In this document: in pieces, positions 6,040-12,482 of the stretch | Numbering within the stretch: the first letter of the stretch is position 1 | Layout of the letters: each line of letters starts with the position of its first letter | Notes under the pieces: model-generated | Databases searched by the model: none | What the model was told of the DNA's origin: nothing | Seen by the model: only the letters and a program-made list of their open reading frames with translations | Source of the DNA: an uncultured Oscillospiraceae bacterium | Lineage (GTDB): Bacteria; Bacillota; Clostridia; Oscillospirales; Oscillospiraceae | Length of the DNA: 12,482 nt | Direction of reading: 5' to 3' | Assembly (NCBI GenBank): GCA_900762005.1 | Contig: CAAFEV010000307.1 | Coordinates: 1-12,482 of the forward strand | Position numbers and translations under genes: made by a program

Positions 6040-7703
6040 CGTGCATCGCGGAACAGCGGCAGGCGCACGGTGAAGCAGGAACCTTTGCCCTCCGTGCTTT
6101 CCAGCATAATACTGCCCTTTTGATAAAGCACCGCGTGCTTGACGATGGAAAGACCCAAGCCCGTGCCGCCGGAAGCTCTGGAGTGGCTTTTGTCCACGCG
6201 GTAAAAACGCTCGAACACCCGCGATTGATGCTCCGGAGAAATCCCGATGCCGGTGTCGCGCACCTGCAGAACCGCTTCCTCATTTTCCGTGTCGATGCGC
6301 AGGGCAATGCTGCCGCCGGCGCGGTTGTATCTGATGGCGTTGTCCGTCAGATTGTAGATAATTTCATACAGCAGACGCGGAACACCGCGCACAAACACGT
6401 CACCGCCCTCTATTATAAGAGAGACCTCCGCCTGCGCTGCTGCCGCCTCTAAGGTGGAGAGGGCGTCCTCGGCAATCGTATGCAGGTTGACGCGCTCGGC
6501 ACTCTGCGGTTCGCCCTCGTCGAGCTGCGAAAGGCGGATAATGTCGTTGATCAGCGTTACCAGCCGCGCCGCCTCGGAGCGAATGCGCCCGACGAACTGC
6601 GGCACGTCCTCCGCCTTCACCAAGCCGTTTTCCAGCAGCTCCGCGCTGCCCATAATGGATTGCAGCGGTGTTTTCAACTCGTGCGATACATTGGCGGTGA
6701 ACTCCCTGCGGCTGCGTTCGGCAAGCTCCTGCTCGGTCACATCGAACGAAAGCAAGACCGTACCGATTACCGCGCCGTTGGATTCAATGCGGCTCAAATC
6801 GAGCTGATAGGAATGTCCGCCACGCTCAAGCTGCAGTGTTGCGCTGCCGCTCTGCGCTGCCGTCTGCACGGCGAGCTGCAATTCCGCAGAGCGGTCGATT
6901 TGCACAAAGGGCTTGCCGATGCACGGTGTGTCCACCGCAAACAGCCGCCGCGCCGCCCGGTTGATGCTGAGTACCGCGCCGTCACCGCCGAGCAGCAGCA
7001 AGCCCTCCTGCATTCCGGCAGTCACCTGCTCGAATTCATCGGTTTTTTGCCGCAGCTGGCGTAGCTGCGCGTCAATTTGTCGCCGCTGCTGATGCAGCCG
7101 CGTGAGCAGGGGAGACAGCTCCTCGTAAGCGTCGTTTTCCATCGGACTTTCCAAATCCAATGCATTGAGCGGCTCGACAATTTTCTTCGCCATGCGCCGC
7201 GCCAGCAGTGCCGATGCGAGCAGTGCCAGTAAAATCACCGCAACAATCGGCTGTAAAATGCCGAGTACCAGCACAAGCACCGTCGCGCTGCCCGCCGAAA
7301 CGCGCAGCACCGTGCCGTCGGAGAGCTGCCGCGCATAATAGGACGTTTTCTCCGTCAGTGTGTCGGAATAGCGCGAGCTTTCACCCACGCCGTGCTCCAA
7401 TGCCTCGCGGACTTCCTCACGCTGCGCGTGATTCTCCATCGTTGCCGCGTCGCGCTGCGTGTCATAAAGCACAGCACCGTCCGCCGCAATCCAAGTGATG
7501 CGGCAGTCTGTGCCCTTCAGACTTTGCAGATAGGGCAGACCGCCGTTTTCCACGGCAGCGGTGGCAAGCGTCAGCTCATTGCGCAGACGGTCGGTCTGCA
7601 TTGAGCCGAAATAGCTGTACATACAGACCAGCACGATAATCAGGCTTGCCAACAAAACGGAAATGGCAATCAGCCAAATGGAACGAAATATCTTTTTACT
7701 CAT
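6036..7703 (-). CDS. phoR: Phosphate regulon sensor histidine kinase PhoR
   Basis: This 555-residue membrane kinase is the partner of PhoB. Helices at about 8-30 and 139-168 flank a roughly 105-residue extracytoplasmic domain. A juxtamembrane HAMP-like/coiled segment (170-225) and a PAS domain (about 225-325, 'EGLLLLGGDGAVLSINRAA') precede the catalytic core. The H-box is FTANVSHELKTPL with His341, the N-box NLTDNAIRYN with Asn455, G1 is DTGIGI (483-488), the F-box is FERFYRVDKSHS, and G2 is GGTGLGLS. The start is placed at 7703, not at an in-frame ATG 42 bp upstream, because GGAGGA lies at correct spacing before 7703 and the N-terminus then begins with a normal MSKKIF-membrane helix. It overlaps phoB by 8 bp, implying translational coupling. 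It is expected to respond to phosphate through PhoU and the Pst transporter. No terminator was found after the gene. Confidence 0.93.
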   Translation of the reverse strand: MSKKIFRSIWLIAISVLLASLIIVLVCMYSYFGSMQTDRLRNELTLATAAVENGGLPYLQSLKGTDCRITWIAADGAVLYDTQRDAATMENHAQREEVREALEHGVGESSRYSDTLTEKTSYYARQLSDGTVLRVSAGSATVLVLVLGILQPIVAVILLALLASALLARRMAKKIVEPLNALDLESPMENDAYEELSPLLTRLHQQRRQIDAQLRQLRQKTDEFEQVTAGMQEGLLLLGGDGAVLSINRAARRLFAVDTPCIGKPFVQIDRSAELQLAVQTAAQSGSATLQLERGGHSYQLDLSRIESNGAVIGTVLLSFDVTEQELAERSRREFTANVSHELKTPLQSIMGSAELLENGLVKAEDVPQFVGRIRSEAARLVTLINDIIRLSQLDEGEPQSAERVNLHTIAEDALSTLEAAAAQAEVSLIIEGGDVFVRGVPRLLYEIIYNLTDNAIRYNRAGGSIALRIDTENEEAVLQVRDTGIGISPEHQSRVFERFYRVDKSHSRASGGTGLGLSIVKHAVLYQKGSIMLESTEGKGSCFTVRLPLFRDAR

Positions 7704-8370
7704 GGGTGTCCTCCAGTCGGTAGCCGACGTGGCGCACCGTGGCAATCCGGTTGCCCCAGACGCCTAACTTCTGCCGTAGGGTGCGGATGTGCATATCCAC
7801 CGTGCGCGTCTCGCCGCAATAATCCATGCCCCAGACCTCGTTGAACAGAGCTTCCCGCGTGAAGGCAATGCCCGGATGGGACAAAAACAGCTTGAGCAGC
7901 TCGAATTCCTTATAGGTCAAAACCACGCGCTCACCGTCGATGCTCACGGTGCGCTCCGGCACGTTGAGCGACAGCCCGCCTGCCTGCAGCACCGTTGCCT
8001 CTTTCGTGTTGCAGCGGCGCAGCACCGCTTTGACCCGCGAGACCAGCTCCATCATGCCGAAGGGCTTGACCAAATAATCATCCGCGCCGGAATCAAGACC
8101 GAGAATTTTGTCGTATTCCATGCCCTTTGCCGTCGCCATAATCACGGGCAGAGAGCGTGTGGAAGCGTTTGCACGCAGCTTTTTGAGGACTTGAAAGCCG
8201 TCCTGCCCGGGCAGCATGACATCCAGCAGCACCAGCTCCGGCGTCTGTGTTTTCATAGCCTCCCAAAAGGCGGCGGCATCGGCAAAGCCCTGCACCGTAA
8301 ACCCCATGGATTGCAGGGTATAGACCTCAATCTCGCGGATGGAGGCATCGTCCTCAACGCACCAAATCAT
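7696..8370 (-). CDS. phoB: Phosphate regulon response regulator PhoB (OmpR family)
   Basis: This 224-residue protein has an N-terminal receiver domain (1-119) and a C-terminal winged-helix DNA-binding domain (about 125-220). The acidic pocket is EDD (6-8), the phosphoacceptor is Asp50 in LVLLDVMLPGQDG, the switch residue is Thr80, and the conserved lysine is Lys102 in VKPF. The DNA-binding half shows 'LTYKEFELLKLFLSHPG', 'VDMHIRTLRQKLG' and the terminal 'TVRHVGYRLE', all typical of OmpR/PhoB regulators. The start at 8370 has AAGGAGA at 7 nt and overlaps the phoU stop as ATGA; an in-frame ATG 45 bp upstream lies inside phoU and is less likely. When phosphorylated by PhoR it should activate the operon from the region upstream of pstS. 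Identity as PhoB rather than another OmpR-family regulator rests on its place in the pst-phoU operon. Confidence 0.95.
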   Translation of the reverse strand: MIWCVEDDASIREIEVYTLQSMGFTVQGFADAAAFWEAMKTQTPELVLLDVMLPGQDGFQVLKKLRANASTRSLPVIMATAKGMEYDKILGLDSGADDYLVKPFGMMELVSRVKAVLRRCNTKEATVLQAGGLSLNVPERTVSIDGERVVLTYKEFELLKLFLSHPGIAFTREALFNEVWGMDYCGETRTVDMHIRTLRQKLGVWGNRIATVRHVGYRLEDTHE

Positions 8371-9017
8371 GTTGAAATCTCCTTGTGCTGCCCCGTCACG
8401 GAGAACACCACCCATTCGGCGATGTTCACCGCATGGTCTCCGATTCGTTCAAAATACTTGGCAATCATCAGCAAATCCACGGCGTATTCGCCGTCGTCCG
8501 GGTGTGCTGCAATCATACGAATCAACGCCGCTTTCACCTTGTCAAAGTAGTCATCCACCACATCGTCATAGTCCACAACGGACTGCGCCAGCTTCAAATC
8601 GCGGCGAACAAACGCCTCAACGCTCTGCGTGACCATGTGAATGCTTGCCTCCGCCATAGAGCGGATATCCTCGCATTCATCGGCGGTGCGTCCGTGTAAA
8701 AAGGGAATAATCTCCGCAATGTCCTCCGCCTGATCGCCGATACGCTCCATGTCCGTAATCATTTTCAGCGCGGCGGAAATCTGCCGCAAATCCCGTGCCA
8801 CCGGCTGCTGCTGCAGCAGCAGCTTCAGACACATCGACTCAATCTCCTGCTCCATGCGGTCAATTTCGCTGTCAAGCGGCGCAACACGCTGCAAAAGGGT
8901 GGCGTCCCCGTCCATCAGAGCCTTTGCGGCAAGAGCGATTGCGCTCTCGCACGCGCCGCCCATTTCAATCATCGCCCGGTTGAGCCGGGCAAGCTGCTCG
9001 TCGAGTCTGCTCCTCAT
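8367..9017 (-). CDS. phoU: Phosphate transport regulator PhoU
   Basis: This 216-residue all-helical cytoplasmic protein is made of two PhoU repeats. Each repeat carries the family metal-binding signature: MERIGDQAEDIAE (Glu91, Asp95, Asp99) and FERIGDHAVNIAEW (Glu190, Asp194, with Asn198 in the last position). PhoU links PstB activity to PhoR, keeping the regulon off when phosphate is plentiful, and limits phosphate uptake. The ATG directly abuts the pstB stop codon (TAAATG), with GGGGAGG 9 nt upstream inside pstB, so the two are coupled. The 3' end overlaps phoB by 4 bp. Length is normal for the family. Confidence 0.96.
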   Translation of the reverse strand: MRSRLDEQLARLNRAMIEMGGACESAIALAAKALMDGDATLLQRVAPLDSEIDRMEQEIESMCLKLLLQQQPVARDLRQISAALKMITDMERIGDQAEDIAEIIPFLHGRTADECEDIRSMAEASIHMVTQSVEAFVRRDLKLAQSVVDYDDVVDDYFDKVKAALIRMIAAHPDDGEYAVDLLMIAKYFERIGDHAVNIAEWVVFSVTGQHKEIST

Positions 9018-9773
9018 TTATCCGAACCTCCCCGTGATGTAGTCCTCGGTGCGTTGCTGCTGCGGCTGCGAGAAAATCTGCTCGGTGTCGCCGAACTCAA
9101 TCAGCTCGCCTAAGAGAAAAAAGGCGGTTTTGTCCGAAATGCGGACAGCCTGCTGCATATTGTGCGTTACGATAATAATAGTGTACTGCTTTTTTAAAGA
9201 AAGTGCAAGCTCTTCAATTTTTAAAGTGGAAATTGGGTCGAGCGCACTTGTCGGCTCGTCCATTAAGAGCACCTGCGGCTTGACAGCCAGTGCCCGCGCA
9301 ATGCAAAGCCGCTGCTGCTGTCCGCCGGATAAGCCGAGGGCGTTTTTCTTCAAACGGTCCTTTACCTCGTCCCAGATTGCCGCGTCGCGCAGCGATTGCT
9401 CCACCAGCTCGTCCAGCTTCACCCGTGCGGTGATGCCATGGGTACGCGGTCCGTAGGCGACGTTGTCGTAAATGCTCATCGGGAAGGGATTCGGCTTCTG
9501 AAACACCATGCCGATGGCGCGGCGCAGCTCGTTGACGTCCGCAGACGGGTCATAGATGCTTTTGCCCTCATAGGTGACCTCACCGGTGATGCGCACAATG
9601 GGAATTAAATCATTCATGCGGTTGAGCGTTTTAAGAAAGGTGGATTTTCCGCAGCCGGAGGGTCCGATAAGCGCGGTAATCTGATTGCGCGGCAGCTCCA
9701 TCGAGACGGATTTCAACGCCTGTGCGTTGCCGTACCAAAGACACAAATCCTTTGCCGAAAGAATGCTATTCAT
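9018..9773 (-). CDS. pstB: Phosphate ABC transporter ATP-binding protein PstB
   Basis: This 251-residue ATPase drives the Pst importer. Walker A is GPSGCGKST (37-45), the Q-loop glutamine is Gln92 in FQKPNPFPMS, the ABC signature is LSGGQQQR (148-155), Walker B is VLLMDEP with Glu173, and the switch histidine is His204 in VTHNMQQ. The segments 'FQKPNPFPMSIYDNVAYGPR' and 'LDPISTLKIE' are highly characteristic of PstB within the ABC superfamily. The start at 9773 is preceded by AAAGGAGG at 7 nt. A longer in-frame reading would add 43 unrelated residues read through pstA and is rejected. The gene overlaps pstA by 8 bp and abuts phoU. Confidence 0.97.
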   Translation of the reverse strand: MNSILSAKDLCLWYGNAQALKSVSMELPRNQITALIGPSGCGKSTFLKTLNRMNDLIPIVRITGEVTYEGKSIYDPSADVNELRRAIGMVFQKPNPFPMSIYDNVAYGPRTHGITARVKLDELVEQSLRDAAIWDEVKDRLKKNALGLSGGQQQRLCIARALAVKPQVLLMDEPTSALDPISTLKIEELALSLKKQYTIIIVTHNMQQAVRISDKTAFFLLGELIEFGDTEQIFSQPQQQRTEDYITGRFG

Positions 9774-10617
9774 GTGCGTTCCTCCTTTGGAAGTACTTTC
9801 CCGCCGCCCGCGCGGCAAAATTGACGGCAAATGTGAGCACCAGCAGAATCGCGCCGATAGCAAAGGCGACGCCGAACTCGCCCTGCTCCTTGGCGTAGAC
9901 ATAGAGCGCGACGGTCAGTGTCGAACCTGCGCCGGTCAGACCCTCGAAAAAGCCGTTCAGTGCGTGTGCAAAGCCTGCGGTAAAGAGCAGCGCGGCACTT
10001 TCGCCGAGCATCCGCCCGACCGACAGAATGCAGCCGGTCACAACACCGTCCACACAGCCGGGCAGCACCACCGTGCGCACCACGCGCCATTTTCCAGCGC
10101 CTAAGGCAAATGCGCCGTCGCGGTAGCTCTGCGGTACGGTTTTCAGGCTCTCCTGCGTCGTGCGCAAAACCGTCGGCAGATTCATAATCACCAGCGTCAG
10201 CGCACCGGCGAGCAGGGAGGTCTGCAAATTCAGGAACTGACAGAAGAAGAGCATACCCACCAGACCGTAGATAATCGACGGAATGCCCGACAGCGTCTCC
10301 GCTGCATATTCAATCAGCGCAACCACGCGCTTTGAACGGGCGTATTCGGTCAGGTAGATTGCCGCGCCCACGCCGAGCGGCAGCACAAACAGCAGTGCCG
10401 CGAGAATGATATACAGGGTATTCAGCAAATCCGGCAGAATACCGATGGTGCCGGACAGATAGCTCGGCTTGGTGGAAAGCAGCTGCCATGTAATGTTCGG
10501 GATACCGCGCACGAGCACATATACAATCAGAAACAGCACCAGTGCTGCCGTCAGCGCGGTTGCCGTGTACATTGCAGTGCGCAGCGCAACGCTGTAGAAC
10601 CTGCGTTTTCTGTTCAT
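9766..10617 (-). CDS. pstA: Phosphate ABC transporter permease PstA
   Basis: This 283-residue membrane subunit forms the phosphate channel together with PstC. About six helices are visible: 15-37, 66-90, 112-133, 138-152, 195-215 and 248-270. The cytoplasmic coupling loop (EAA motif) lies around 164-186, with RDGAFALGAGKWRVV and the closing Pro186. It contacts PstB. The family segments 'ETLSGIPSIIYGLVG' and 'GRMLGESAALLFTAG' are present. The ATG overlaps the pstC stop codon as ATGA and has AAGGAGGG 6 nt upstream. Assigned PstA rather than PstC by order and by the GESAALLFTAG segment. Confidence 0.95.
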   Translation of the reverse strand: MNRKRRFYSVALRTAMYTATALTAALVLFLIVYVLVRGIPNITWQLLSTKPSYLSGTIGILPDLLNTLYIILAALLFVLPLGVGAAIYLTEYARSKRVVALIEYAAETLSGIPSIIYGLVGMLFFCQFLNLQTSLLAGALTLVIMNLPTVLRTTQESLKTVPQSYRDGAFALGAGKWRVVRTVVLPGCVDGVVTGCILSVGRMLGESAALLFTAGFAHALNGFFEGLTGAGSTLTVALYVYAKEQGEFGVAFAIGAILLVLTFAVNFAARAAGKYFQRRNAHE

Positions 10618-11489
10618 GCCTTGCCCTCCTTATTCCGCTTCAAAAAGAAATTCAGCGTGCCGTTGAGCAGCATGATGAACACGAATAAAACGAGCGCGAC
10701 GGAGAATAACGCCTGCCGCTGTAAGCCTGCAGCGTAGGACATCTCGCTTGCCACCGCCGTTGTCAGAAAGCGGACGCTTTGGAATAACGACGGCATATTC
10801 GGCGCGTTGCCCGAGACCATCATCACCGCCATTGCCTCGCCGATGGCGCGGCCTACGCCCAGCACGACCGCCGCCGCAATGCCGCTTTTCGCCGCCGGAA
10901 CGGATACGCGGAAGTAGGTTTCTATCGGTGTTGCGCCCAGAGCCAGCGACGCATCCTCATACTCCTTGGGTACGGCGCGTAGGGCGGTAATCGACACCTG
11001 AATAATCGACGGTAGAATCATCACCGCAAGAACGAGTATGGCAGCCAGCAGCCCCGAACCATCCGACAACCCGAACACGGAGCGAATTCCAGGCACCAAC
11101 ACGAGCATGGCTACCAGCCCGTAAACCACCGAGGGAATGCCCGCCAGCAGGCTGACCGCCGATTCCATTACCGTGCGCACCCGTTTGGGTGCGAGCTTTG
11201 CCAAATAAACCGCCGTCAGAAAGCCAATCGGAACGCCGAGGACAATCGCGCCCGCCGTGCCGTAAATGCTGGTCAGCAAAAACGGCAGAATGCCGTAGGA
11301 CGGCTCGGCGGCGGTGGATGCCCACTTTTTTCCGAACAGGAAGTCAAACAGCCCGATTTCGCGGATTGCCGGAATACCGGAGAGAATCAGATAAACCGTA
11401 ATCAGCAGCACGCTGCCGACCGTAACCAGTCCCAGCAGCAGGAAAATGCCGTGGATAATGCGCTCTAAGCGTTGCTTTTTTCGCAGCAT
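10614..11489 (-). CDS. pstC: Phosphate ABC transporter permease PstC
   Basis: This 291-residue membrane subunit is the partner of PstA. A first helix (about 12-37) is followed by a short external loop with 'FGKKWASTAAEPSYGILPF'. Helices lie at about 72-97, 115-137, 146-165, 205-225 and 260-283. The EAA coupling loop is at about 175-199 (EDASLALGATPIETYFRVSVP). The segment 'GVGRAIGEAMAVMMVSGN' is characteristic of PstC. The ATG at 11489 has AAGGGAGG about 6 nt upstream. A 33-bp gap without hairpin separates it from pstS, so it is cotranscribed. Confidence 0.95.
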   Translation of the reverse strand: MLRKKQRLERIIHGIFLLLGLVTVGSVLLITVYLILSGIPAIREIGLFDFLFGKKWASTAAEPSYGILPFLLTSIYGTAGAIVLGVPIGFLTAVYLAKLAPKRVRTVMESAVSLLAGIPSVVYGLVAMLVLVPGIRSVFGLSDGSGLLAAILVLAVMILPSIIQVSITALRAVPKEYEDASLALGATPIETYFRVSVPAAKSGIAAAVVLGVGRAIGEAMAVMMVSGNAPNMPSLFQSVRFLTTAVASEMSYAAGLQRQALFSVALVLFVFIMLLNGTLNFFLKRNKEGKA

Positions 11490-11522
11490 AGGCTGCCTCC
11501 CTTTCCGAAAAGTCCTGCGTAT

Positions 11523-12332
11523 TTATCCGTTTGCAGGTACCGCGCCCGCCTTTGAGATGATTGCGCCTGCCTGCGCCGAAAGTGCGAAATCAAAGAAGCT
11601 CTGTGCGGTTTCCGAGAGCTTGGTGTCAGCCTTTGTCACTAAAAGGAACGGTCTTTGAATCAGATAGCTGCCGTCCTTCACGCTGTCCTCCGTCGGCATT
11701 ATGCCGTTGATTTTCACAATTTTGACGCTCTCCTTCACTGATGCAAGGGAGGCGTAGCCAATGGCGTTCGGATTTTGCGAGACGGTGGTAATCACATCGC
11801 CCGTGGAGGTCAGCTCCTGCCGGTACTTGCACAGCTCCTCTGTGCCCGTGATACTCTCAAAGCCGTCGCGGGTGCCGCTGCCGGCCTCGCGCCCGATTAA
11901 AACAATCTGCGCGTCCGCGCCCCCGACATCCTTCCAGTTCGTAATGCTCCCGGTGTAAATCTTCGTTAATGTCTCCGTGTCCAAATCCGCAACCGGGTTG
12001 TCCGGATGGACAATCACAGCGATGCCGTCGTAGGCAAGCACGGTGCCGGCCAGACCCTCCGCGATTTCCTCGTCCTTGAGAGCACGGCTCGAAAGCCCGA
12101 TGTCGCAGCGTCCGGCAAGCACTGCCTGAATACCGCTGCCGGAGCCGGTCGGATTATAGGTAAAATTCACGTCGCTGTATTCGAGCGTGAACGCCTCGCC
12201 GAGTGCGCCGATGACCTTTTCCATCGAGGTCGAGCCGTCGGTTGCCACGGTCTTTTTCTCTGCACTGCCGCAGCCGCTCAAAACGCCCGCCAGCAGCACA
12301 AGCACCGATAAAACACAAATAATTTTTTTCAT
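11523..12332 (-). CDS. pstS: Phosphate-binding lipoprotein PstS
   Basis: This 269-residue protein is the surface phosphate receptor of the Pst transporter. The signal peptide ends in the lipobox VLSG-C, with Cys21 lipidated, so it is anchored outside the membrane. Phosphate-binding loops typical of PstS are visible: GSTSM (33-37), the GSGSG stretch (63-67), the CDIGLSSR region (76-83) with Asp77, and GREAGSGTRD (147-156) with Arg148, Ser152 and Thr154. The conserved 'IYTGSITNWKDVGG' also supports the call. The length matches short clostridial PstS proteins. The ATG at 12332 has AAGGAGA 8 nt upstream. It is the first gene of the operon. Confidence 0.96.
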   Translation of the reverse strand: MKKIICVLSVLVLLAGVLSGCGSAEKKTVATDGSTSMEKVIGALGEAFTLEYSDVNFTYNPTGSGSGIQAVLAGRCDIGLSSRALKDEEIAEGLAGTVLAYDGIAVIVHPDNPVADLDTETLTKIYTGSITNWKDVGGADAQIVLIGREAGSGTRDGFESITGTEELCKYRQELTSTGDVITTVSQNPNAIGYASLASVKESVKIVKINGIMPTEDSVKDGSYLIQRPFLLVTKADTKLSETAQSFFDFALSAQAGAIISKAGAVPANG

Positions 12333-12375
12333 AGTTTATTTCTCCTTAAATTTATTGTATGAATTCATCCAGTTT

Positions 12376-12450
12376 CTTTGTCCAAAATCCTCGTCTTATA
12401 TCTGCCGCTCATACCTTCCTCCTGCACCTTCCCCCTATCCCTTTGTCCAA
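12376..12450. repeat. Direct repeat of TTGGACAAAG upstream of pstS
   Basis: The 10-mer TTGGACAAAG (minus strand) occurs exactly twice, at 12385-12376 and 12450-12441, 65 bp apart, about six helical turns. A regulator binding site such as a PhoB half-site is possible. Only two copies are visible. Confidence 0.4.
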
Positions 12451-12451
12451 G

Positions 12452-12479
12452 ATGCCCTCTGCCTATAACCCATGCCCTC
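12452..12479. repeat. Direct repeat of GAGGGCAT with 20-bp period upstream of pstS
   Basis: GAGGGCAT on the minus strand lies at 12459-12452 and 12479-12472, two helical turns apart. The spacing suits tandem binding of an OmpR-family regulator dimer. More copies could lie beyond the window edge. Confidence 0.3.
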
Positions 12480-12482
12480 CCC

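Larger units (their letters stand above)
12333..12482 (-). promoter_or_regulatory. Leader and probable promoter region of the phosphate operon
   Basis: No gene is seen here. Two possible -10 elements on the minus strand are TACAAT (12359-12354) and TATAAG (12400-12395). Neither has a good -35 at 16-18 bp; TTGGAC lies 20 bp from TACAAT. A weak -35 is what one expects of a PhoB-activated promoter. The minus strand is purine-rich above 12410 and carries short direct repeats (separate entries). A 10-bp palindrome ATGAATTCAT sits at 12359-12368. No clear match to an E. coli or Bacillus Pho box was recognised. Confidence 0.4.

Noticed and set aside
7789..8550. Plus-strand open frame of 253 codons
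   Set aside because: It is antisense to phoB and phoU, is rich in His, Gln and Arg as expected from complementary-strand composition, and resembles no family.
9774..9902. 43-residue N-terminal extension of PstB
   Set aside because: It would be translated from inside pstA in another frame. The ATG at 9773 has an ideal AAAGGAGG and begins a normal PstB N-terminus.
12187..12468. Plus-strand open frame leaving pstS towards the right edge
   Set aside because: Most of it is antisense to the PstS signal peptide and binding domain. The rest is the pyrimidine-rich complement of the promoter region, with no family resemblance.

Overview
The window looks like chromosomal DNA of a Gram-positive anaerobe of the class Clostridia, most likely a gut Oscillospiraceae/Ruminococcaceae-type organism. 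This is inferred from strong AGGAGG-type ribosome binding sites, lipoprotein-anchored substrate-binding proteins, a pst-phoU-phoBR cluster of clostridial layout, a PMCA-type P-type ATPase, and a histidine kinase with the SMSHDIRTPMNAIIGM signature common in gut Clostridia. The genus cannot be fixed from this sequence alone. Every gene I accept lies on the minus strand, so the biological order runs from high to low coordinates. There is no mobile element, CRISPR array, tRNA or rRNA.

Region A (12482 to 6036) is a complete phosphate operon: pstS, pstC, pstA, pstB, phoU, phoB, phoR. It encodes the phosphate-binding lipoprotein, two permease subunits, the ATPase, the PhoU regulator, and the PhoB/PhoR two-component system that senses phosphate limitation. 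From pstC onward the genes overlap by 4-8 bp or abut exactly, each with its own ribosome binding site, so they are translationally coupled. Several apparent longer reading frames (phoR, phoB, pstB) are shortened here to starts supported by a ribosome binding site. I found no intrinsic terminator after phoR.

Region B (6018 to 3138) is the highlight. A near-consensus promoter (TTGACA, 17 bp, TATACT) fires into a leader with the hallmarks of the yybP-ykoY manganese riboswitch. A perfect 11-bp terminator hairpin with a U-run follows, and then an 878-residue P2-type Ca2+/Mn2+ ATPase. The 3' arm of riboswitch helix P1 is also the 5' arm of the terminator, so the wiring is that of an Mn2+-activated ON switch. 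A second, imperfect copy of the shared arm next to the Shine-Dalgarno sequence allows an additional alternative hairpin. The same terminator is the only one available to stop transcripts leaving the phosphate operon.

Region C (3100 to 1) has its own strong promoter (TTGCAT, 17 bp, TATAAT). It encodes a large LplA-type solute-binding lipoprotein and then, 27 bp later, a membrane histidine kinase cut off by the window edge. No permease or ATPase gene for this binding protein is visible, so it may belong to a transporter encoded beyond the left edge or may work with the kinase in sensing.

The 150 bp upstream of pstS contain short direct repeats that could be binding sites for PhoB or another regulator; this is tentative.
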